From CAZVIJ01 sp964626735 (GTDB lineage Bacteria; Patescibacteriota; Dojkabacteria; JAOAGR01), in contig CAZVIJ010000017.1 of the NCBI GenBank assembly GCA_964626735.1, positions 1-30,970 on the forward strand: a stretch of 30,970 bases of DNA, read 5' to 3'. Of this stretch, positions 1 through 7,976 are shown in pieces. The notes under the pieces are model-generated. The model made no database searches, had not been told where the DNA came from, and saw only the letters and a program-made list of their open reading frames with translations. Both the position numbers and the translations under genes were made by a program. How positions within the stretch are numbered: the first letter of the stretch is position 1; every line of letters begins with the position of its first letter.

Positions 1-137
1 TTTTTAACTTTTCTTTAACGGATTTTGCGTATTTTATAAACTTTTTTTGAAAAATCCTTAAGAATTCTTGACGCAAAATGAACACTATAGAAGGACTCAA
101 GATATACTGACCGGTTTACATATACTAAAATCAAAAG
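1..137. promoter_or_regulatory. AT-rich leader and probable promoter of the first gene
   Basis: This AT-rich stretch holds no convincing gene. A TAAAAT box at 126-131 sits 6 nt before the ATG at 138, the same leaderless arrangement seen elsewhere in the window. No good -35 lies 17 bp upstream (TATACT at 103-108 matches TTGACA poorly). There is no clear Shine-Dalgarno sequence. The T-rich first bases could be the tail of an upstream terminator, but the hairpin would lie outside the window. Confidence 0.35.
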
Positions 138-695
138 ATGAATAGCTGGAAAAAACGACTCGTAAAACAGAGCGACTTGATGGAACTCCACGAAAAGCTT
201 AAAGAGAAGGGCAAGAAAATTGTCTTCACCTGCGGCGCTTGGGATATGCTTCATGTCGGTCAAGCCCGATATATCCAAGAAGCAAAGGAGCGCGGCGATG
301 TCCTCGTTGTCGGGGTAACCTGCAATGCGGCTATACGCCAAGTAAAAGGAAAGGGACGACCGATTCTCGACGAAAAAGTTCGAGCCGAGATGGTTTCCCA
401 CCTCCGATGGACCGATTTCGTGGTAATCATCCCCGAACCGTCATGCCAGCCCGCACTCGGCCTGCTGAAGCCCGACGTCTTCGTTACCGTGAAAGAGGAT
501 TGGAACGAAAACTACAAAGACACCAGGGAATATAAGACGGTTACGAAATACGGCGGCGAAGTTATTCTCGTCGATAGGCAATCGCCATACATCTCGACGA
601 CGAAAATCCTCCAACGGGCTGTCAGCGTACAGCTGGGAGATGTATTCAAGGACTTTATGAAATTGAGGGAAGATCCGTTGAAGGAAAACGACTGA
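138..695 (+). CDS. RfaE/HldE-like cytidylyltransferase-family nucleotidyltransferase
   Basis: A 185-aa protein of the cytidylyltransferase-like (HxGH) superfamily, closest in pattern to the adenylyltransferase half of the ADP-heptose synthase RfaE/HldE. Visible landmarks are the strand-loop TCGAWDMLHVGQ (residues 31-42), the family's 'F-D-x-LHxGH' site, and ISTTKIL near residues 152-158, matching the ISTT motif that contacts ATP. Such enzymes join a nucleotide to a phosphorylated sugar or small alcohol. The second His of HxGH is Gln here (H39-V-G-Q42), which is unusual because that residue normally helps stabilise the transition state. No kinase domain is fused. The ATG at 138 gives the family's normal N-terminus. 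The stop overlaps the next start by 1 nt (TGATG), so the two genes are probably translated together. Substrate unknown; heptose is not assured. Confidence 0.75.
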   Translation: MNSWKKRLVKQSDLMELHEKLKEKGKKIVFTCGAWDMLHVGQARYIQEAKERGDVLVVGVTCNAAIRQVKGKGRPILDEKVRAEMVSHLRWTDFVVIIPEPSCQPALGLLKPDVFVTVKEDWNENYKDTREYKTVTKYGGEVILVDRQSPYISTTKILQRAVSVQLGDVFKDFMKLREDPLKEND

Positions 696-1168
696 TGGAC
701 CGGGCACTCATCATTACGCTCTCGGCCAACGGGAGTTTTGGGATTGGAGGCAAGCGAACCTTCGACTGGACTTCGAAAGAGGATAAGCTATGGTTCAAGG
801 AAATAACCAAGCGGTACCGAGTTATCGTAACCGGAAGGCTTACTTTCGAGACGTTCGGTACCTCGCTTTCGGGCAGGATCCTGTACGTCATTACAAGAGA
901 CCCGAGTAGAATCAAGAAACTAACTGACGTTCACCCGGTTACGCTTGCAGAGTTCAAGGCTTTGGACCTGAACTCCTATTGCCTTATCGGCGGAATCAGC
1001 ATGATAAACCAACTATTCGATGAACTTGATACTCTGTATATTTCCAGGCACAAGCATGTCGAAATTCCAGGAGAGGAGTTCGATCTTGACCTCGATTCGT
1101 TCGAGCTGGAGCATATCGAGGAAGGTAAGGAAATAACGAAATACCGGTATCGCCGGCGTGCAAAGTAA
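695..1168 (+). CDS. Dihydrofolate reductase-family protein (FolA/RibD_C-like)
   Basis: A 157-aa protein with the DHFR fold. It begins with a strand and NADPH/folate loop (ALIITLSANGSFG, residues 4-16). EDKLWFKEIT follows, where the Asp aligns with the substrate-protonating acidic residue of bacterial DHFR (ADLAWFK in E. coli). Next come VIVTGRLTFETFG (NADPH-binding TGRxTFE) and LIGGISMINQL, the Gly-Gly nucleotide loop. Length is that of a single-domain DHFR (about 160 aa). Known family members reduce dihydrofolate or, in RibD, a riboflavin intermediate; the acidic residue favours true DHFR, but this is not settled. The ATG overlaps the preceding stop by 1 nt. An AAGGA at 681-685, 9 nt upstream, is one of the few clear Shine-Dalgarno sites here, as expected for an internal operon gene. 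Confidence 0.75.
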   Translation: MDRALIITLSANGSFGIGGKRTFDWTSKEDKLWFKEITKRYRVIVTGRLTFETFGTSLSGRILYVITRDPSRIKKLTDVHPVTLAEFKALDLNSYCLIGGISMINQLFDELDTLYISRHKHVEIPGEEFDLDLDSFELEHIEEGKEITKYRYRRRAK

Positions 1169-1192
1169 GGTTTTTATTCTCCAAGACAAGTG

Positions 1193-1198
1193 TATAAT
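1193..1198 (+). promoter_or_regulatory. -10 box (TATAAT) before the GtrA-like gene
   Basis: A perfect TATAAT lies 10 nt before the ATG at 1209, so a transcript starting about 7 nt downstream of the box would have almost no leader. It also argues against the earlier GTG (1158), whose first codons would span the promoter. No good -35 is visible. Confidence 0.45.
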
Positions 1199-1208
1199 GT
1201 TCCATCCG

Positions 1209-1619
1209 ATGGTAAATAGAATAAAAGAACTTCTGTACTCGTATCGGCAATTTATAATCTACGGCATCATCGGAGTAAGCGGAGCGACGCTCGACTTCGT
1301 TGTTTTTTACGTGCTGGCGAATACATTATCTGTCCATTACGCGGTTGCAACCGCACTGAGCACATCCCTCGGCATCGTCAACAACTTCATTTGGAATGTA
1401 CTCTTCAACTTCAAGACGAAGGACAATATCATCAAACGATTCGTCTCCTTCTACCTCGTCGGGCTTACCGGCCTGCTGTTATCGATAGCGATACTGTATG
1501 TTTGCGTCGACATTATGCATTTCAACAAGAATATCTCGAAGCTTTTTACCATTTTCGTTATTGTGCTGCTCCAGTACAATCTCAATAAACGCGTGTCGTT
1601 CAAGACTAAGGATCAATAA
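1209..1619 (+). CDS. GtrA-like small polytopic membrane protein
   Basis: About 136 aa with four predicted membrane helices (roughly residues 15-35, 42-62, 78-98 and 105-122) and the GtrA-like pattern of a charged N-terminus followed by RQFIIYGIIGVSGATLDF. The GtrA family is linked to moving or positioning polyprenyl-linked sugars for cell-surface polysaccharide. That fits the oxidoreductase and membrane glycosyltransferases downstream. The frame is open from a GTG at 1158, but a TATAAT box at 1193-1198 makes the ATG at 1209 the better start; ATG 1197 is another option. The oxidoreductase gene begins 1 nt after this stop, so the two are almost certainly co-expressed. The exact sugar is not deducible. 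Confidence 0.75.
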   Translation: MVNRIKELLYSYRQFIIYGIIGVSGATLDFVVFYVLANTLSVHYAVATALSTSLGIVNNFIWNVLFNFKTKDNIIKRFVSFYLVGLTGLLLSIAILYVCVDIMHFNKNISKLFTIFVIVLLQYNLNKRVSFKTKDQ

Positions 1620-1620
1620 T

Positions 1621-2940
1621 ATGGCTCATATAGCAATCTTAGGTGGCGGGCTTACCGGCTTGACTGCCGCACTTAAACTAACGAACGAGGGACATACCGT
1701 CACTATCTACGAGAAGGCGCCATTTGTAGGTGGATTGGCGAGCGGTTTCCTGATGCAGGGAGAGCACCTCGAAAAGACATACCACCATATATTCAAGACT
1801 GATACCGATATCATCGATTTTGCAAGCGAGATCGGTATCGGCGATTCGCTCGAATGGCATGAGAGTTCAGTTTCTATCTACTACGGAGGGAAACTATATC
1901 CCTTCAGCACTCCGGTCGACCTTATACGCTTCAAGCCGCTCTCGTTCGTCAACCGTATTCGCGCCGGCCTGGTCGTATTGTATCTTCAGCGTGCGAAAGG
2001 ATGGAAAGACTTCACCAAGGTTTCGGCATACAGCTGGATGATGAAGTGGGCAGGGAAAGGCGTATGCAAGGTAATCTGGGAACCCCTCTTGAAAGGCAAG
2101 TTCGATACGTATTACGACAAGGTATCCATGGCATGGCTGTATGCTCGCCTCCATATCAGGGCCAACTCAAGGCAGCCGGGCGATTCCAAGGAAATGCTCG
2201 GCTATTTCAATGGAGGTTTCGATATAATCATTGAGCGTTTGAAAACATTGCTCGCCGAAAAGAACGTAACGATCCTCACGGAAGCTCAGGTCGACGCAAT
2301 CGAAAGCAATCCCCAAAATCATATGCCTTGCCTGAAAATTAACGGCGAAGAGGTCCTCTACGATAAGATTATCGCTACGACTCCATCGTACATATTCGCT
2401 AAGCTCATCGAGCATGCGGAACACGTTGACGCCAAGTACGTAGAAAAGCTCACGAGCATACCGTACCTGGGTGCCATCTGCGCAGTATTCTCGAGCGACC
2501 AGAATATCGGCGACTTCTACTGGAATAATATCAACGACCTGGAATCTCCGTTTCTCGTCTTCATCAATCACACCAAGCTCATAGATAAAGAGCGGTACGG
2601 GGGAAAGTACGTGTACTATATCGGCGTTTACCTGCCTCACGAACATGAGTATTTCGCGAAAGACGAAGCGGAGATCTATACCATTTGGTTTGAGTACTTG
2701 AAAAAGATGTTCCCCGACTTTGACGAATCGAAAGTAATCGATCGCAACATGTTCAAGCTGAAGAATGCGCAGCATATTGTCGGGCTGAATTACGAGAAAA
2801 ACATACCCGACTACCGAACGCCGGTTCCCGGAGTCTACCTTTCGAACTTCTCCCAAATCTTCCCCGAAGATCGCGGTACGAATTACGCAGTACGGGAAGG
2901 AAAGAAAATCGCGGAGTTGGTACTGAGGGACCTTAAGTAG
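1621..2940 (+). CDS. FAD-dependent oxidoreductase (protoporphyrinogen oxidase / UDP-galactopyranose mutase-like)
   Basis: A 439-aa flavoprotein of the NAD(P)-binding Rossmann / amine-oxidase superfamily. The dinucleotide fold is at the extreme N-terminus: IAILGGGLTGLTAALKL (residues 4-20), then an acidic residue ending the second strand (TVTIYEK), then FVGGLASGF. The C-terminus carries the second FAD signature, PGVYLSNF followed by EDRGTNYAVREGKKIAEL. The frame runs open upstream to 1498, but that part overlaps gtrA and has no family match; ATG 1621 starts exactly at the Rossmann fold. AAGGA at 1608-1612 is an 8-nt-spaced ribosome site. Related enzymes in CPR surface-sugar loci are annotated as UDP-galactopyranose mutase-like or desaturase-like. 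The substrate is unknown; the GtrA and glycosyltransferase neighbours suggest a sugar or lipid carrier. Confidence 0.75.
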   Translation: MAHIAILGGGLTGLTAALKLTNEGHTVTIYEKAPFVGGLASGFLMQGEHLEKTYHHIFKTDTDIIDFASEIGIGDSLEWHESSVSIYYGGKLYPFSTPVDLIRFKPLSFVNRIRAGLVVLYLQRAKGWKDFTKVSAYSWMMKWAGKGVCKVIWEPLLKGKFDTYYDKVSMAWLYARLHIRANSRQPGDSKEMLGYFNGGFDIIIERLKTLLAEKNVTILTEAQVDAIESNPQNHMPCLKINGEEVLYDKIIATTPSYIFAKLIEHAEHVDAKYVEKLTSIPYLGAICAVFSSDQNIGDFYWNNINDLESPFLVFINHTKLIDKERYGGKYVYYIGVYLPHEHEYFAKDEAEIYTIWFEYLKKMFPDFDESKVIDRNMFKLKNAQHIVGLNYEKNIPDYRTPVPGVYLSNFSQIFPEDRGTNYAVREGKKIAELVLRDLK

Positions 2941-2959
2941 CCTGCGATATCTTCGGTAC

Positions 2960-2984
2960 CTCCCGCGGCAAATCGCTGCGGGAG
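2960..2984. terminator. Hairpin between convergent genes
   Basis: A 7-bp GC-rich stem, CTCCCGC (2960-2966) with GCGGGAG (2978-2984), encloses an 11-nt loop. On the + strand it is followed by a T-rich but broken tract (ATTTATCCGTTTATT). It sits just past the oxidoreductase stop and before the end of the convergent DUF2298 gene. The imperfect T-tract makes it a plausible rather than certain intrinsic terminator. Confidence 0.55.
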
Positions 2985-2994
2985 ATTTATCCGT

Positions 2995-5217
2995 TTATTG
3001 GTTTATTTGGTAAAGCCTCGAATCGTTCGAAGTGAACATAACCTTGCCAAGCTGCGCAAACTTATCTTCATGGAGGTTTGCGTATTGTTGACGTTCGCTG
3101 TCTCCCACGTAAACGTACTTCACTTTGTACTTTGCCAATATTTCGTTAGCCCGTTGTACATCCTCGGTCTCGTAGAGGTCTTTGATTTCCGCAGTCACCG
3201 CCGCGACATCGCCGTAGCCGGTATCGATATTCTGGCCGAGGGCATCTTGCCACTTCTTGATATTCGAAGGGTAGTGAAATCTCCATGTCCATTCATGCGA
3301 CTCCCAGTTTATCGGATTGCCCATTCCGGTATTGACGCCGATCCGGCCGAAATAGGTATACGAGCCTCCAACCGCCTCGACGAGGACGATGCGGTCCTTC
3401 TGATGCGTATTTATCCAATTGATCGTTGCAAGATCATCTGATGACTTCAATTCGATATACTTGATACCGTTTAGGGTAAGATTCTTATCTTTCAGGTTCC
3501 ACGGCATCGCCGGGGAATAAGCCTGCTTAACCGATTCGATGGGATAGATAAAGACGACAATCGAGTACGCGATTACGGCGACCACGAAGGTTACCAATGC
3601 CGAAACCCTGAAGTTTTCGTTCTTGATTTTTTTCAGGCAGAGAGCAATAAAATGCATCGCTGCGCCGGTCGCGACACCGAAGAGCATCCAGGCATGGTAG
3701 CCGAATTTGAATACGGTATTGGCCCTGAAATAGGGAGGATTAGCGATATGGAAGAGATCCTGGAAGAAGAACAGCTCGGTGAACGCCACCAGGAAGATCG
3801 AAGTCGCGAAAAGGTAGAAAATGAACAGCAGGTTTCGGTTTTTTATCTTACTAACGAATACCGAGAGAACCAAACCGAAGGCTATGATCACGGCATATAA
3901 TCCCCAAATGCCGAACAGGAACCAGGGAGTAGACGGCCATTGGTAGGTCGATTGATTGCCGCCATGCGCCGCAACGAATTCGGGCGCGAAACCCACGCCG
4001 CGTACCGGGCTCTTGAAGTGCAGGAAGAACGGGAAGAAGAGAACGACCGGAGAAGCCAGCAATACCGCGGACCAGAAAACCATCTCCTTCTTTTTTTCGA
4101 GTACAGCCTTGACGTGATTGACGATCGACGTGTCTTTGTCCGCCTTGTAACGGACGTAAAGCCTTTTGCCCATTTTATAGACGACGATGAAGGCAAAAAT
4201 TAGCCCAAGGGTGATAAAGTCCCACGTGTTGATGAGCATTGAAGTCGCCATAGAGAGCGCCAGGGATACCATCAGGTACCGGTTGATTTTGGAAGACCGG
4301 TAAAACAAAATGAGCAGATACAGGTTCAGGAGGAAAAACGGGATGCCCATCACATGCGGGTGGAGATCGCCCAATATAAAGCTGTAAAGCGGGAACTCGT
4401 TAATCGTATAGGATGGATCGAGGATACGGGTGGCTTTCGGATAATAGCATTTGGATGCGAGGTCGGGACCGAGGTTGCCCATAAAGCAGGTGAAATAGTG
4501 TAAGTTGCCTGCTGCGGTTACGAGGCCAGCGCCGAACACGGAAAAGAATCGTGATTTCGTGAGCTTGTAGACGCAAAGGAACGAGATGAGCGCGCAGCAT
4601 ACGAGGATGAGCCCTAACGAGAAGTTGTAGCCGTAATAGTACGGTACGCCTGACAATTTACAGATCAGGGCAAAAAGGTAGAAGCCGTAATAATAGTAGT
4701 TTACCGGTTTTGATGGCCACCACGAGTCGAAAAACGGGAAGTAGTCGGTCTTGCCTGCGCTCGTTAAGAGGCTAATATCCATGAACTTTTCGGTGCTTTC
4801 GAGCGAGGCGTTGAACGATCGGATGTAGAGGTAAATGCCAAATAGCAAAAGAGAAATAGCTTCGACGATAAGTACTTTGATAATAAATGAACGACGCTCA
4901 TCCCAAAGCGCCTTGATTTTCTTGCGATTTTTCTTGATATTTTCGATGACGGTACGTTCCCGGTACAGAAGATAACCGCATACGGAAACGGTTATGATGA
5001 AGAGGAAGGCGATCAGAATGTTATTGTTGAACTTGATCAGCTTGAACGAGGCGAGCAGCCAAACCGGGTAGGCGAATATCACGAGGCCTAAGGGTTTTGC
5101 CAATATATAGCCAGAAACGCTGAGCTTGCCGGTGAAGCGCCTGGTGAAAACCAGTCCGATTATTCCAAATAAGCTAAATATCAAATAAAATAATATCGCT
5201 AAAATCACATCGTTCAT
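2995..5217 (-). CDS. DUF2298 (Chlor_Arch_YYY) polytopic membrane protein
   Basis: About 740 aa with a dozen or more hydrophobic helices. The family signatures are clear: TDYFPFFDSWWPSKPVNYYYYG in the first large outer loop (Asp, Trp and the run of Tyr being key), LGDLHPHVMGIPFF, INTWDF, and FRANTVFKFGYHAW. DUF2298 proteins resemble GT-C membrane glycosyltransferases in topology, with acidic outer-loop residues, but no reaction is established. The C-terminus is a soluble domain with VLVEAVGGSYTYFGRIG, as in family members. The frame is open to 5325, but that extension overlaps the divergent neighbour; ATG 5217 (MNDVILAILFYL) puts a membrane helix right at the start. The neighbour is a GT39-like glycosyltransferase transcribed the other way from a 55-bp gap, suggesting related work on surface glycans. 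Confidence 0.85.
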   Translation of the reverse strand: MNDVILAILFYLIFSLFGIIGLVFTRRFTGKLSVSGYILAKPLGLVIFAYPVWLLASFKLIKFNNNILIAFLFIITVSVCGYLLYRERTVIENIKKNRKKIKALWDERRSFIIKVLIVEAISLLLFGIYLYIRSFNASLESTEKFMDISLLTSAGKTDYFPFFDSWWPSKPVNYYYYGFYLFALICKLSGVPYYYGYNFSLGLILVCCALISFLCVYKLTKSRFFSVFGAGLVTAAGNLHYFTCFMGNLGPDLASKCYYPKATRILDPSYTINEFPLYSFILGDLHPHVMGIPFFLLNLYLLILFYRSSKINRYLMVSLALSMATSMLINTWDFITLGLIFAFIVVYKMGKRLYVRYKADKDTSIVNHVKAVLEKKKEMVFWSAVLLASPVVLFFPFFLHFKSPVRGVGFAPEFVAAHGGNQSTYQWPSTPWFLFGIWGLYAVIIAFGLVLSVFVSKIKNRNLLFIFYLFATSIFLVAFTELFFFQDLFHIANPPYFRANTVFKFGYHAWMLFGVATGAAMHFIALCLKKIKNENFRVSALVTFVVAVIAYSIVVFIYPIESVKQAYSPAMPWNLKDKNLTLNGIKYIELKSSDDLATINWINTHQKDRIVLVEAVGGSYTYFGRIGVNTGMGNPINWESHEWTWRFHYPSNIKKWQDALGQNIDTGYGDVAAVTAEIKDLYETEDVQRANEILAKYKVKYVYVGDSERQQYANLHEDKFAQLGKVMFTSNDSRLYQINQ

Positions 5218-5272
5218 AAGTATAGGTGATTTTATATTGATAACGGGAAATTTTAAAGCTCCAAAGCGGTCT
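5218..5272. promoter_or_regulatory. Divergent promoter region, DUF2298 / GT39-like genes
   Basis: A 55-bp AT-rich gap. For the minus-strand gene, TAAAAT (complement of 5229-5234) lies 11 nt before the ATG and TTTAAA (complement of 5252-5257) lies exactly 17 bp further up, a reasonable -10/-35 pair. No equally good pair is visible for the plus-strand gene. Confidence 0.4.
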
Positions 5273-6958
5273 ATGTATAAAAATCTTGTGCAGAAAGTAT
5301 CGAGTCTATTGGTGGATAAAAACATAAAGTATCTGCTGATCGGCGTTCTAATATTCGGCGGATTCCTTCGTTTCTACAACCTCAACTGGGATGGCGGATA
5401 CTACAACCATCCGGACGAAATCAATATCGCCATGGCCGTGACCAGGATCGACATCCCTAACCAGATGGATCCAGAATTCTACGCGTATAACGGGTTCGGC
5501 ATCTACCTTATTCGGGCGATAGTCCAATCGATCGCCTATTTTTCGCATGACGTGACATGGGTAGGGGACTGGAGCAAAATTACGCTCGTCGGAAGGGTTA
5601 TATCCGCAATCGTCTCGACCGCCACGATCTACCTGTTCTACGTGTTCGTAGCGAAGCTGCTTTCGAAAAAGTACGGTCTCCTTGCTGCTTTCCTTGCATC
5701 GGTTACGGTCGGATTTATTCAGTACGCCCACTATTCGGTCACCGAAAGCATGCTCGTCATGTTCCTGATGATCGAGCTTATTCTGTCGCTTTGTATCGTA
5801 CGAGATAATCGATTGTTCTATTGGTATTGGCTCGGTATCGTTAGCGGCTTGGCCGTTGCTACCAAGACATCGGCCCTTTCGTTTATGCTCGTTCCGGCGA
5901 TTACATGGTGTATCGTCGTTGCGAAGCAAAGGAATTGGAAGCTCATCGGCAACGGGCTGTATTTTGCCGTTATCGCCGTCGTTACGTTCCTTATCTTTTC
6001 GCCGTACACGGTGTTAAGCAGGGATAAGTTCCTCGATTCGATGCATTACGAAGGAGGCGTCGTCGACGGATCGATCCGCGTTCCGTACACGCTTCAATTC
6101 TGGCATACCAAGCCGTATACCTTCTTCCTCGAAATCCTCCCGTGGCATATGGGTGTCATCCTCCCGTACTTGGGCTTTCTCGGATGTGCGGTTATCTTGT
6201 ATAAAGTAATCAAAGACAGGAAGCATTTCGAATATCTGCCGTTTGTTTTGTTCGGGCTTGGGTATTTTGCCTACGTCGGCAGGTGGTACGGCAAATTCAT
6301 ACGGTATATGCTCCCGCTTGAGCCGGTACTGATCATCGCTTCGCTGTTCCTCGTTTACTTCGCTCTCCAGAGGTTCGCCAACAGGAAAAAGGTTATCTAC
6401 GGCATAACCGCGGTTGTTGCGGCTATCTCAACGATATGGGCTGCCATATACTTTTCTGTCTTTTACTCGCCGAATACCCGTATCGTCGCCTCCACGTGGA
6501 TTTTCGACAATGTACCAGCCGAAAGTACCGTCCTCACGGAGCATTGGGACTACGGTTTGCCCGTCGCCTTCCGCGATCGCACGATGCCGCACTATACGTT
6601 TATCCCGATGAAGAACTACGACGATGATGTCGACGTTAAATTTGTCGAGCAGGCGGAGAATCTCGAAAAGGGAGATTACCTGATTCTCTCTAGCAGGCGT
6701 TTATCAGGCACGATACCAGGCGTTCCCGAGAAATACCCGATGACTTCGCAGTACTACCGCAAGCTTGATGACGGTACGTTCGGATACACCGAAGTAAAAA
6801 GATTTTCCTCGTACCCGCATCTTGGCCCGTTCGTTATCAACGACGACACTGCAGAAGAGTCATTCCAGGTATACGACCATCCCGTCATCAGGATCTATAA
6901 GAACGAGAAAAAATATTCGAGAGAACAAATTCTCGAGGCCATCAAGAAAATCAAATAG
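5273..6958 (+). CDS. GT39/PMT-like polytopic membrane glycosyltransferase
   Basis: A 561-aa protein with around ten or more membrane helices and a soluble C-terminal part (from about residue 395). After the first helix comes LRFYNLNWDGGYYNHPDE (residues 32-49). This is the standard GT-C layout of dolichyl-phosphate-mannose transferases and ArnT, in which an acidic pair (D48-E49) in the first outer loop is catalytic. GT39/GT83 enzymes move a sugar from a polyprenyl-phosphate donor to protein or lipid outside the membrane. Donor and acceptor are unknown here. An upstream TTG at 5237 is also in frame but sits within the divergent promoter; ATG 5273 is preferred. The last 8 bp overlap the end of the convergent deacetylase gene, leaving no room for a separate terminator. 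Confidence 0.75.
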   Translation: MYKNLVQKVSSLLVDKNIKYLLIGVLIFGGFLRFYNLNWDGGYYNHPDEINIAMAVTRIDIPNQMDPEFYAYNGFGIYLIRAIVQSIAYFSHDVTWVGDWSKITLVGRVISAIVSTATIYLFYVFVAKLLSKKYGLLAAFLASVTVGFIQYAHYSVTESMLVMFLMIELILSLCIVRDNRLFYWYWLGIVSGLAVATKTSALSFMLVPAITWCIVVAKQRNWKLIGNGLYFAVIAVVTFLIFSPYTVLSRDKFLDSMHYEGGVVDGSIRVPYTLQFWHTKPYTFFLEILPWHMGVILPYLGFLGCAVILYKVIKDRKHFEYLPFVLFGLGYFAYVGRWYGKFIRYMLPLEPVLIIASLFLVYFALQRFANRKKVIYGITAVVAAISTIWAAIYFSVFYSPNTRIVASTWIFDNVPAESTVLTEHWDYGLPVAFRDRTMPHYTFIPMKNYDDDVDVKFVEQAENLEKGDYLILSSRRLSGTIPGVPEKYPMTSQYYRKLDDGTFGYTEVKRFSSYPHLGPFVINDDTAEESFQVYDHPVIRIYKNEKKYSREQILEAIKKIK

Positions 6959-7970
6959 AGGTGCTGATTAGGTACTTGAATCCTTCGATATCGAGGCTGC
7001 CGTTTATCCGAACACGAGGTATAAGATGCTTCTCGGAGTCCTTGCTCCATTTTCCCGGCGCCGTAGTTACTGCTGTAAGGTATCCAGCAGCCGCAACTTC
7101 TTCGACGGCTGCTTGGCTGAAATTGCCGTAGGGATAGCAGAAGTCTTTAATCGATATTCCCAATTTCTCTTCAAGTTCTTTCTTGCTCGAAGCAATTTCT
7201 TCGTGCAAGTTAGGCCGATCGAGAATTGAAAGCAGGCTGTGGTTCAACGTATGCGACGCGATCGTAACTAAACCGCTTTCCTGCACTTCCTTCAGCATGT
7301 CCCAGGTCATATAATTGTCGCGGCCGACAAACCGGGATATTATGTATACCGTCGATTTCAAGCGGTATCGCTTTAGGATAGGAAAGGCATTGGTGTAGAA
7401 GTCCCGATAGCCGTCATCAAACGTAATAATGATATTCTTGCTGCCCTTAAGCGTCGGCTTCAAATCCCTGAACGTCAGGCTTCGATAACGACTGCGGAAA
7501 AGATACTTCATTTGGTCCTCGAATTTCTCGGAGGTGACGGCTAGCTCCTTCATGAGGGAATTATTCGCCGAATACACAGAGGGATCATAGTAGTTCCCAA
7601 TATAATGGTACATAAGTATAGGCACCCGTGTCGTCGCATTGACCGAAGGCGGCAAACCGTTAGGAAGCGCTGCATGGTTATCAACCATGAGCGGCTCATC
7701 GGGATACGGATTCGGATCGGGATCGGGGTCGCGCGGATAGATGGTAAACCGAGCATTGAGGTTTGGATGTACCAATTGTTCATCGCCGAAACCGTTTTCT
7801 TCATAGGCGAATGTCGGGGTTTGGTTTTTCGATATATAGCCGTAGACAATAAGGGGCAGGGTAACTGCGATGAGAATATCGGTTACGACCATGACATAGT
7901 AGCCGATACTAAGTTTTTTCTTACGAGGCGGGCGCACGAGAAGCGAGATATAAGATATAGTACGCTCCAA
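6951..7970 (-). CDS. Membrane-anchored polysaccharide deacetylase (NodB homology, CE4)
   Basis: Up to 339 aa. One N-terminal membrane helix (residues 22-46) is followed by a low-complexity spacer rich in Asp-Pro (RDPDPDPNPYPDEP, 80-93) and a NodB domain (about 115-335). Catalytic landmarks are MYHYIG (120-125), TFDDG (183-187, general base and metal Asp) and SHTLNH (239-244, the two metal His), followed by FCYPYGNFS. Such enzymes remove N-acetyl groups from peptidoglycan or exported polysaccharide, or act on lipid-linked sugars outside the membrane. The anchor and linker place it on the cell surface. The start is uncertain: TTG 7970 lies 6 nt after the polA stop, as in an operon, but in-frame GTG 7937 or ATG 7892 would leave the anchor almost intact. 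It ends in an 8-bp convergent overlap. Confidence 0.85.
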   Translation of the reverse strand: MERTISYISLLVRPPRKKKLSIGYYVMVVTDILIAVTLPLIVYGYISKNQTPTFAYEENGFGDEQLVHPNLNARFTIYPRDPDPDPNPYPDEPLMVDNHAALPNGLPPSVNATTRVPILMYHYIGNYYDPSVYSANNSLMKELAVTSEKFEDQMKYLFRSRYRSLTFRDLKPTLKGSKNIIITFDDGYRDFYTNAFPILKRYRLKSTVYIISRFVGRDNYMTWDMLKEVQESGLVTIASHTLNHSLLSILDRPNLHEEIASSKKELEEKLGISIKDFCYPYGNFSQAAVEEVAAAGYLTAVTTAPGKWSKDSEKHLIPRVRINGSLDIEGFKYLISTSI

Positions 7971-7976
7971 TGTGCG

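Noticed and set aside
68..73. TTGACG as a -35 box for the first gene
   Set aside because: There is no -10-like hexamer 16-18 bp downstream (91-96 reads AAGGAC).
138..695. UGA recoded as glycine (SR1/Gracilibacteria code)
   Set aside because: Genes such as 138-695 and 10627-12138 end at TGA where their family lengths are complete, and no family-conserved Gly falls on an internal TGA.
2167..2856. 229-codon minus-strand open frame
   Set aside because: It lies entirely within the FAD oxidoreductase gene, with no motif; a shadow of the coding strand.
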